Source: an uncultured Bacteroidales bacterium (lineage in GTDB: Bacteria; Bacteroidota; Bacteroidia; Bacteroidales; UBA932). Taken from it: a stretch of DNA of 5,266 bases. Below the pieces are notes generated by a model, which did no database searches, was not told the DNA's origin, and was given only the letters and a program-made list of their open reading frames with translations. Below are positions 1-5,001 of this stretch, in pieces. Every line of letters begins with the position of its first letter. Position 1 is the first letter of the stretch. The stretch covers positions 1 to 5,266 of the forward strand of contig CAMJJZ010000077.1 in assembly GCA_946406275.1 (NCBI GenBank). The letters run 5' to 3'. Both the position numbers and the translations under genes were made by a program.

Positions 1-198
1 CCGGTAAAGGTGAAGGAAGAGCAGCCGGTACAGAAAAAGGAACGTCGTATTCCCGTGTGGGCCACGATACTTATTTGGGTTGCCGTGGTGGCGGTTGTGG
101 CGCTCATTGCGCTGGCCGTGATTGGCCGCGTGGCGCCGGAGTGGCTGGATTATTACCTGTATTCGCCCGAGGAGTTGGAGATTCTGCGCAGCCTATGA
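1..198 (+). CDS. C-terminal tail of an unidentified single-pass membrane protein (5' partial)
   Basis: The reading frame is open from the first base to the TGA at 196-198, giving 65 visible residues. A GTG at position 10 could start a short protein, but the frame continues upstream without a stop, so this is more likely the end of a longer gene. Visible parts are a charged, Lys/Glu-rich stretch, a KKERR cluster (residues 12-16), one hydrophobic segment at about residues 17-41 (Ile/Val/Ala-rich with two Trp), and a short tail ending in YSPEELEILRSL. The basic residues before the membrane segment suggest that the N-terminal part is cytoplasmic. Its stop overlaps the thioesterase start (ATGA), so the two are probably co-translated. 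I do not recognise the family. Bacteroidota HU-like DNA-binding proteins with a membrane segment are one possibility, held weakly. Confidence 0.7.
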   Translation, partial: PVKVKEEQPVQKKERRIPVWATILIWVAVVAVVALIALAVIGRVAPEWLDYYLYSPEELEILRSL

Positions 199-938
199 TA
201 CCTGTAGTCCGGGAAGGATACAAATTCCGTAGCGACATATGCCTGCCTTGTTACCAGACAGACCGTAACGGCCTCCTGAGGGTGACCGGTTTCATGGACC
301 TTGCCCAGGAGATTGCATACTGGGCTGCGGAGGAACTGGGCTTCGGCTATACTTCACTTCACGTGCATCATACCGCCTGGGTGCTTTCCAGGATGCATCT
401 GCGCTTTGAAAACCCCGCCGCCTGGCGTGACAACGTAAAGCTTTACACCTGGCACAAGGGCGCCGAAAGCCTGTTCTACCTCCGTGACTTCGACCTTCAG
501 GACACCGCCGGCAACCACCTTGTACGCGGCACCAGTTCCTGGGTGGTGATGAATGAGGAAACCCGCCGTCTGGTACGCCCGGAAGACCTTGCCGGCCGCC
601 TGAGCATGGAAGGCCCTGTGGACGATGCCATCGCAGAACCCGCCCCAAAAGTGGTCTTCCCCGGCGAGGGAGAGCCTGCTGGAGAACACATCGTCAGTTA
701 CTCCGACATTGATATTATCGGCCATACCAACAACGTTAGATATATGGTATGGGCACTGGACCACATTCCGGCGGAAGACGCCATGAAGCCGGTAAGTGAC
801 GTCTGGATAAATTTCAACAAAGAAACCACACTGGGAGACAGGATAGAACTCCGGCGCGTATTCAAGGACGATTCCTGGTACGTAGAGGGCATCTCCTCCG
901 GCAAGTCCTGTTTCGTGGCAAAGATAGATTTCTGCTGA
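195..938 (+). CDS. Acyl-ACP thioesterase (FatA/FatB-type, double hotdog)
   Basis: A protein of 247 residues, normal for bacterial members of this family, which hydrolyse acyl-acyl carrier protein to free fatty acid and ACP in the cytoplasm. The ATG at 195 is chosen because it overlaps the upstream stop as ATGA; an in-frame upstream extension to 57 would lie inside the preceding gene. The N-terminal hotdog half is about residues 8-135 (DLAQEIAYWAAEELG helix) and the second half about 165-247. The second half contains the signature SDIDIIGHTNN (170-180). By alignment from memory to plant FatB (D..N.H...E), Asp173, His177 and Glu210 match catalytic positions, and the His-to-Glu spacing is nearly identical (33 versus 34). 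The catalytic Asn position, however, is Ile175. The gene is followed with a 1-base overlap by a Nudix hydrolase. The family call is firm; full activity is less certain because of the missing Asn. Confidence 0.9.
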   Translation: MIPVVREGYKFRSDICLPCYQTDRNGLLRVTGFMDLAQEIAYWAAEELGFGYTSLHVHHTAWVLSRMHLRFENPAAWRDNVKLYTWHKGAESLFYLRDFDLQDTAGNHLVRGTSSWVVMNEETRRLVRPEDLAGRLSMEGPVDDAIAEPAPKVVFPGEGEPAGEHIVSYSDIDIIGHTNNVRYMVWALDHIPAEDAMKPVSDVWINFNKETTLGDRIELRRVFKDDSWYVEGISSGKSCFVAKIDFC

Positions 939-1528
939 TGTTCGACCTTTTTTACCCGGCAACCCCTGCACCCCTTTATCCAAAGCCGTCTGCAGACAAT
1001 CCCGGCCGCCCTGCCGTGCCGGCTGGGGAAATGCTGCCCCTCATAGAGCCTGACGGCATAGTCTACGGCCAGGCGCCCCGCGCATGGTGCCACAGCGGCA
1101 CCAGCGCCCTCCATCCGGTGGTTCACCTCCAGATCATGGACAGGGATGGCAACGTGTACCTCCAGAAGCGGTCCATGATAAAGAACCGCTGGCCGGGCAG
1201 GTGGGACATGGCCGTAGGCGGTCACGTATCGTACGGAGAAAGGATCCTTGAAACCCTGTACCGCGAGGCGGCGGAAGAACTTGGTCTCACCGAGTTTAAT
1301 CCCTCATACTTAGATACTTACATCTTTGAAACCAAGCGGGACCGCGAACTTGTGGTAGTCTTCACCTTCATAGGCCACCCCAACCTAAATCCGGATAACG
1401 CAGAAGTCACGGAAGGCCGATGGTGGACCCAGGCGGAAATCGCCGCTTCCCTGGGCAAAAACGTCTTCACCCCCTCCTTCGAGGACGAGTTCTCCCGCAT
1501 CCGCGAGAAACTCCTCGCTATGCTGTAG
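938..1528 (+). CDS. Nudix hydrolase
   Basis: A protein of 196 residues whose ATG shares one base with the thioesterase stop (TGATG), indicating translational coupling. A perfect Nudix box, G-x5-E-x7-REuxEExGu, spans residues 95-117 (Gly95, Glu101, Arg109-Glu110, Glu113-Glu114, Gly116), the metal-binding and catalytic helix for cleaving nucleoside-diphosphate-linked compounds. Before it lies a strand region with CHSGTSALHPVVHL (51-64) and VYLQKRS, a pattern shared with the Nudix group resembling isopentenyl-diphosphate isomerase (Idi/YfcD-like). The Cys of true Idi is not evident, so I do not call it an isomerase. The first 30 or so residues are proline-rich and look like an unstructured extension. 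The substrate cannot be told from sequence. Pairing with a thioesterase might hint at CoA or acyl metabolism, but that is speculation. Confidence 0.93.
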   Translation: MFDLFYPATPAPLYPKPSADNPGRPAVPAGEMLPLIEPDGIVYGQAPRAWCHSGTSALHPVVHLQIMDRDGNVYLQKRSMIKNRWPGRWDMAVGGHVSYGERILETLYREAAEELGLTEFNPSYLDTYIFETKRDRELVVVFTFIGHPNLNPDNAEVTEGRWWTQAEIAASLGKNVFTPSFEDEFSRIREKLLAML

Positions 1529-1535
1529 CACTGAG

Positions 1536-1572
1536 TGCAGCTGATGGTCCAAATAATGGGACATCAACCGCA
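1536..1572. repeat. 37-bp palindromic direct repeat, copy 1
   Basis: The first of two 37-bp units that begin TGCAGCTGATGG and end GGGACATCAACCGCA. It starts eight bases after the Nudix stop codon. The core at 1542-1566 is an imperfect palindrome: TGATG pairs with CATCA across an interior TCCA/TGGG region with one G-A mismatch and a T-G wobble. It differs from copy 2 only at 1556 (A instead of T), which breaks one inner A-T pair. The outer TGC and GCA ends are also complementary. Confidence 0.85.
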
Positions 1573-1586
1573 AAAACGGCCTAAAA

Positions 1587-1623
1587 TGCAGCTGATGGTC
1601 CAAATATTGGGACATCAACCGCA
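1587..1623. repeat. 37-bp palindromic direct repeat, copy 2
   Basis: The second copy of the 37-bp unit, 51 bases downstream of the first and separated from it by a 14-base A-rich spacer containing ACGGCC. Its core at 1593-1617 can form a hairpin of 5 bp (TGATG/CATCA), a G-A mismatch, a T-G wobble and 4 bp closing on a loop of three (ATA). No T-run follows, so it is not a standard intrinsic terminator. It may be a REP-like dispersed element or a protein-binding site. Confidence 0.85.
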
Positions 1624-1662
1624 GTTGGGGAAAACATGGTGGCGGATAACGGCGGTTTTTGC

Positions 1663-1670
1663 TATATTTG
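1663..1670 (+). promoter_or_regulatory. Bacteroidota -7 promoter element for the fucosidase gene
   Basis: TATATTTG matches the Bacteroidota TAnnTTTG -7 consensus and ends seven bases before the chosen ATG at 1678. No good TTG/TTTG -33 element lies at the expected distance; the area around 1639-1643 reads GGTGG. The position implies a leaderless or nearly leaderless mRNA. The extended 10-mer TATATTTGCA recurs in the phosphatase promoter on the minus strand. Confidence 0.5.
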
Positions 1671-1677
1671 CAGGAGT

Positions 1678-3159
1678 ATGAGAAGATTATTGGCATTTAT
1701 GGCGGTGGTGGCGGTGTTCACCGCCTGCAAGGAACAGAAGTATGAACCTACGTGGGAGTCTCTGTCACAGTATGGGGAGGCGGCGGAGTGGTTCAGGGAT
1801 GCGAAGCTGGGGCTGTGGGCACATTGGGGGCCGCAGTGCCAGCCGGAGGACGGGGACTGGTATGCCCGCCTGATGTATCAGGAAGGGCAGAAGCAGGCGG
1901 CGGACCACAGGGCCAAGTACGGCCACCCTTCAGAGTTCGGATTCAAGGACGTCATACATATCTGGACCGCTGAGAACTGGGATCCGGAGGCAATCGTGGC
2001 AAAGTTCAAGCGCGCCGGGGCCAGGTATTTTGTGGCGATGGCAAACCACCACGACAACTTCGACCTCTGGGACAGCAGTCATCAGGAGTGGAACTCGGTG
2101 AACATCGGCCCGCATAAGAATATAATTGCCGGATGGGAGAAGGCGGCGCGGAAGGAAGGGCTGCCGTTTGGGGTGAGCGTGCATGCGTCCCACGCCTGGC
2201 TTTTCTACGACAGTTCCCAGGGGGCCGATACCTCCGGACCGTACGCCGGCGTCCCCTATGACGGCAAGCTCACCAAGGACGATGGCGCCGGAACCTGGTG
2301 GGAAGGCCTTGACCCTCAGGCGCTTTATGCTCAGGAGCATCCCGTGGCGCAGCAGTGGGGCTGGGAGTGGCAGGACACCGTTTCCGTGCCCTCGGAGGCC
2401 TATCGCCGGAACTTCCTGGACCGCACCCTGGAGCTCATGGACAAGTACAATCCGGACCTGGTCTATTTTGACGATACCGTACTCCCCTTCTGGCCCATCT
2501 CCGATGAAGGCCTGCAGCTAACAGCGCACCTTTACAACCGGAATCCCAACGCCGTGGTAACCGGAAAATGGCTTCAGGAAGAGCACAAAAGCGCCATTGT
2601 GTATGACGTTGAAAGGGGCGTTGTGGACGATATCCAGGCCAGGCCCTGGCAGACCTGCACCTGCCTTGGCCAGTGGCACTATGACCGCGGCCTGTATGAG
2701 CGCGACGGCTACGTGCCCGCTCCGGCGGTGATACGGATGCTAATAGACATAGTGAGTAAAAACGGCAACCTGCTGCTCTCCGTGCCCGTCCGCGCCGACG
2801 GAACCATCGACGAAAAAGAAGAGTCTATTCTGGACGATATGGCCGCGTGGCTTGACGTGAACGGCGAGGCCATTTACGGAACCAGGCCCTGGAAGGTGTT
2901 CGGCGAGGGTTCGGGCATACGATTCACCACAAAAGGCGATATCCTGTATGCACATATCCTGGAATGGCCGGCCGATGGCAATTCCATTGTCATAAAGTCA
3001 CTAAACAAAGACGCCGAAGAAATCTCCGGCGTCAATATGCTTGGATACGACTCTCCTTTGGTGTTCTCGCTGTGCGATGACGGCCTGCAGATATCCCTGC
3101 CGGCCGTGCCGGACGATCATTTCCCGAAGGTCTTGTCCCTGGAGATAGCCACCAGGTAG
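1678..3159 (+). CDS. GH29 alpha-L-fucosidase, lipoprotein
   Basis: A protein of 493 residues, predicted to remove alpha-L-fucose from glycans by a retaining mechanism. The ATG at 1678 is preferred over 1636 because it gives a clean lipoprotein signal: MRR, a hydrophobic stretch, then FTAC with the lipidated Cys17. CKEQ after the cleavage site only partly resembles Bacteroidota surface-export signals, so inner-leaflet versus surface placement is open. The GH29 barrel covers about residues 25-405: WFRDAKLGLWAHWGPQ (38-53), NHHDNFDLWDS (123-133), YNPDLVYFDD (257-266), YDVERG (309-314), PWQTCTCLGQWHY (323-335), SKNGNLLLSVP (360-370) and NGEAIYGTRPW (395-405). A small beta-sandwich fits residues 406-493. 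The probable nucleophile is Asp265. Gln325 stands where the acid/base Glu of human FUCA1-type enzymes lies; Glu312 is the better acid/base candidate, at a spacing like GH29-B enzymes. No SusC/SusD genes are nearby. The 3' end overlaps the convergent phosphatase gene. Confidence 0.92.
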   Translation: MRRLLAFMAVVAVFTACKEQKYEPTWESLSQYGEAAEWFRDAKLGLWAHWGPQCQPEDGDWYARLMYQEGQKQAADHRAKYGHPSEFGFKDVIHIWTAENWDPEAIVAKFKRAGARYFVAMANHHDNFDLWDSSHQEWNSVNIGPHKNIIAGWEKAARKEGLPFGVSVHASHAWLFYDSSQGADTSGPYAGVPYDGKLTKDDGAGTWWEGLDPQALYAQEHPVAQQWGWEWQDTVSVPSEAYRRNFLDRTLELMDKYNPDLVYFDDTVLPFWPISDEGLQLTAHLYNRNPNAVVTGKWLQEEHKSAIVYDVERGVVDDIQARPWQTCTCLGQWHYDRGLYERDGYVPAPAVIRMLIDIVSKNGNLLLSVPVRADGTIDEKEESILDDMAAWLDVNGEAIYGTRPWKVFGEGSGIRFTTKGDILYAHILEWPADGNSIVIKSLNKDAEEISGVNMLGYDSPLVFSLCDDGLQISLPAVPDDHFPKVLSLEIATR

Positions 3160-4421
3160 GCCCTGAGGTCCTCCCAGCGGTAGTAAGGCCCGGAGACGGG
3201 CTGCGGGATTTCAACGCCGGGGATGAAGCACTCCGCGATGGTGCGCTCCACCTCGTTGTATAGCATTTTGACAAGGATTTCTCCCTTCTTGTTCTTATAG
3301 AAAGCCATCTGGAGGTTGGTGCACATAGGTACCACTTCCCAGAGGTAGTGGCCGTTCTTCCAGGCCTCTCCCATCTTGAAGCGGCGCCCCACGCCGTCCA
3401 GGCCAAGGAGGCCGGCGAGCGGCATTATGGCGCTGTCGTGACCGAAGCGGAGGTCTGCGGCAACGTTGCCGTACGTAATGGCCTTGTCCGCCCTGTTCAC
3501 CATATCTTCAACCAGCCATTTCTGGGCCCAGATAGCGTTGTCTCCCCAGTCCGCGCAGTTGCCCATGGAGCCGTAGAGCTGCTCGTTGGAGTGCTTGGCC
3601 ATTGCAAATAACTCGTCCTTGGTGAAGTACTTATAAAGGTCCAGACCGTCAACTTCGTAATACAGGTCCTGGCAGTCCGCAAGTATGTAGAAGCAGTATC
3701 GGGCAAAGCGGACGGGGTCCTTCACTATCTCCTTGACTTCCGGAGAATCCACGAAGAAGGCCTTCATAATGCGGGACGGATCTATGAGCGCCCTGGCCAG
3801 GGAGTCGTTCAGGAAGTTCATGCGCTCCCTGTGCTGGTCCATACCATAATATGAATGGCACAGGAGTTCGAAGTACTTTTTGCCGGTGATGAAGTCGAAT
3901 TCCAGCTTGGGAGCATCGCCCTTGAGGGCCGATGAGAAGTTGGCCATGCTTATTATGCAGCGCTGGATGTCCGACGATTGACAGTGCACGGCCTTATTGC
4001 CCTTGAAGGCTGGTTTGAAGCGCTGATACATGCGGTGAGCCACGCCCTGATGCTCCTTGCCGCCGCGAATTGTGAGCTGGCCGTCCATGCCCTGATGGGC
4101 TTCATACAGTACAGCAAGATCCTTGAATAAGGCTTTGCCTTCTTCCGTGAGAAGACCGGCTTCATCGGCCTTCTGCATATACTTGTATGCCTCCGTGCCG
4201 CCTCCGCCAATCTGCCTCCTGGATCCGTGACGACCGTAATGGCTCACGTAGAACGGCTTGTAACCGCCCGGCGCAGGCGTCTGCGGCCCAGGCGCCGCCT
4301 CATACGAATGGAAGCACCCGGCTATGCGGTCCAACTTACCCTCAAGGTCCGCCTCAAAGTCCTGGGCGTAAACGCTGATGGAGATAATAGCAGAAAGAAG
4401 TATAAGGAAGGCTTTTCTCAT
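3117..4421 (-). CDS. Exported histidine-type (acid) phosphatase
   Basis: A protein of 434 residues in the clade-2 histidine phosphatase group (acid phosphatases, phytases, inositol polyphosphate phosphatases), releasing phosphate from phosphomonoesters outside the cytoplasm. The ATG at 4421 is chosen because it begins a clear signal peptide (MRKAF, hydrophobic run to residue 18, cleavage near VYA-Q, residues 17-20). An upstream in-frame TTG at 4445 lies inside the promoter element. The RHGSR motif (64-68) supplies nucleophile His65 with Arg64 and Arg68; Arg154 in SSDIQRC fits the conserved third phosphate-binding Arg; GHDS (327-330) supplies the proton-donor pair His328-Asp329. The HD form differs from the HAE form of MINPP-type enzymes such as the Bacteroides one, so phytase activity cannot be assumed. 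There is no lipobox or membrane anchor, so it is probably periplasmic or secreted. It is convergent with the fucosidase gene, overlapping it by 43 bp. Confidence 0.92.
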   Translation of the reverse strand: MRKAFLILLSAIISISVYAQDFEADLEGKLDRIAGCFHSYEAAPGPQTPAPGGYKPFYVSHYGRHGSRRQIGGGGTEAYKYMQKADEAGLLTEEGKALFKDLAVLYEAHQGMDGQLTIRGGKEHQGVAHRMYQRFKPAFKGNKAVHCQSSDIQRCIISMANFSSALKGDAPKLEFDFITGKKYFELLCHSYYGMDQHRERMNFLNDSLARALIDPSRIMKAFFVDSPEVKEIVKDPVRFARYCFYILADCQDLYYEVDGLDLYKYFTKDELFAMAKHSNEQLYGSMGNCADWGDNAIWAQKWLVEDMVNRADKAITYGNVAADLRFGHDSAIMPLAGLLGLDGVGRRFKMGEAWKNGHYLWEVVPMCTNLQMAFYKNKKGEILVKMLYNEVERTIAECFIPGVEIPQPVSGPYYRWEDLRAYLVAISRDKTFGK

Positions 4422-4442
4422 ATAGATTCTATTATATATATG

Positions 4443-4450
4443 CAAATATA
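4443..4450 (-). promoter_or_regulatory. Bacteroidota -7 promoter element for the phosphatase gene
   Basis: Read on the minus strand, this is TATATTTG, a match to TAnnTTTG, ending 21 bases before the ATG at 4421. The -33 region is T-rich (around 4472-4476) without a clear TTTG. It sits back to back with the rimP promoter, whose -33 element starts only seven bases away, so RNA polymerase binding at the two may be mutually exclusive. Confidence 0.6.
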
Positions 4451-4456
4451 GAAAAA

Positions 4457-4488
4457 TTTTGCAGACTTGGGAAAAATTGCTACCTTTG
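4457..4488 (+). promoter_or_regulatory. Bacteroidota promoter of the rimP-nusA operon
   Basis: A TTTTG -33 element (4457-4461) and a TACCTTTG -7 element (4481-4488, matching TAnnTTTG) are separated by 19 bases, which fits the Bacteroidota housekeeping sigma consensus well. Transcription would begin a few bases downstream, near 4492-4498, giving a leader of about 80 bases before rimP. Confidence 0.75.
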
Positions 4489-4500
4489 TGCCCGTGAACG

Positions 4501-4531
4501 AGATAGAGGACGACGGTCCCCTATCTTTTTT
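4501..4531 (+). terminator. Terminator-like hairpin in the rimP leader (candidate attenuator)
   Basis: AGATAG (4501-4506) pairs with CTATCT (4521-4526), and GGAC (4508-4511) with GTCC (4516-4519), closing on the loop GACG with a single A-C mismatch between the two helices. Six T residues follow or complete the stem (4526-4531). This is the form of an intrinsic terminator, yet it lies just after the rimP promoter and no plus-strand gene ends here. It could therefore stop transcription early. Whether it really terminates is inferred. Confidence 0.55.
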
Positions 4532-4537
4532 ATATAG

Positions 4538-4560
4538 ATTCCCGGAACAAGTCCGAGAAT
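4538..4560. repeat. Short imperfect palindrome, possible degenerate dispersed repeat
   Basis: ATTC (4538-4541) pairs with GAAT (4557-4560) and CGGA (4543-4546) with TCCG (4552-4555), with one C-A mismatch and the loop ACAAG. The sequence resembles, from memory, the widespread bacterial intergenic palindrome of the CCCGGA..AAGTCCGGGAATGAC type. It sits 15 bases upstream of the rimP start and could affect mRNA structure there. Confidence 0.55.
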
Positions 4561-4575
4561 GACGAAGAAAAAATT

Positions 4576-4989
4576 ATGAACAAAGAACAGATTATCAAGG
4601 CCGTGGAGACGGCGGTGGCTCAGAGGGGTTGCTTCCTGGTGGAGGTGACCGTGAGCAAGGACAATGACATCGAGATCATTATCGAGAAGGAAGAAGGCGT
4701 GGTGGACTGGGAGGACTGTGCAGCCATAGACAAGGTGATGCACGAGGCCTTTGACCAGGACGTGGAAGACTACGCTCTCACCGTGTCGTCGGCCGGTCTT
4801 GACAGGCCGTTCAAGGTGCTGAAGCAGTACCAGAAGGCTCTTGGCAGCAATGTAGACGTGTGGATGAAGGGCGGCAAGAAGGTCAAGGGCGTGCTCAAGG
4901 CCGCAAATGTGAAAGAGATTGTGGTTGATGACCAGACTATCGGCTTTGACGTCATCAACTCCGTGAGGCCTGTGGTTGATTTTAAATAA
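4576..4989 (+). CDS. rimP: Ribosome maturation factor RimP
   Basis: A protein of 137 residues, slightly shorter than the common 150 or so. RimP binds the 30S subunit and assists its assembly in the cytoplasm. The N-terminal alpha/beta domain covers about residues 1-80 and ends in the family signature LTVSSAGLDRPF (68-79); the CAAIDKVMHEAFD helix (48-60) matches the usual position. The C-terminal SH3-like barrel is about residues 81-137 (VDVWMKGGKKVKGVL and following). The ATG at 4576 follows an A-rich leader (GAAGAAAAAATT) instead of a Shine-Dalgarno sequence, which is typical of Bacteroidota. Twelve bases separate its TAA from nusA, the conserved order rimP-nusA. It is driven by the promoter at 4457-4488 and lies downstream of a terminator-like hairpin. 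Confidence 0.95.
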   Translation: MNKEQIIKAVETAVAQRGCFLVEVTVSKDNDIEIIIEKEEGVVDWEDCAAIDKVMHEAFDQDVEDYALTVSSAGLDRPFKVLKQYQKALGSNVDVWMKGGKKVKGVLKAANVKEIVVDDQTIGFDVINSVRPVVDFK

Positions 4990-5001
4990 CACTATAATAC
5001 A

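Noticed and set aside
57..194. In-frame upstream extension of the thioesterase
   Set aside because: It lies inside the preceding membrane-protein gene, has an unlikely Gly/Cys-rich composition, and the ATG at 195 gives both the ATGA overlap and normal family length.
354..983. 209-codon open frame on the minus strand
   Set aside because: It is antisense to the well-supported thioesterase gene, has no recognisable domain and no promoter; a shadow of a codon-biased gene.
698..1225. 175-codon open frame on the minus strand
   Set aside because: It covers parts of two real genes antisense and shows no family features.
1536..1623. CRISPR array
   Set aside because: Only two units, a 14-base spacer, palindromic cores and no cas genes.
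1636..1677. Upstream ATG (1636) as start of the fucosidase
   Set aside because: It would place 14 non-signal residues before the lipoprotein signal and would start upstream of the -7 element.
1385..1696. Minus-strand frame across the repeat region with a repeated LMS-YLDHQL peptide
   Set aside because: The peptide repetition simply translates the two DNA repeats, and the rest is antisense to the Nudix gene and the fucosidase start.
4422..4445. TTG start at 4445 for the phosphatase
   Set aside because: It falls inside the -7 element TATATTTG and would add eight residues before a normal signal peptide.
4480..4992. 170-codon minus-strand frame opposite rimP
   Set aside because: It is fully antisense to rimP, whose signature motif is clear; its apparent peptide pattern near 4540 comes from the palindromic repeat.
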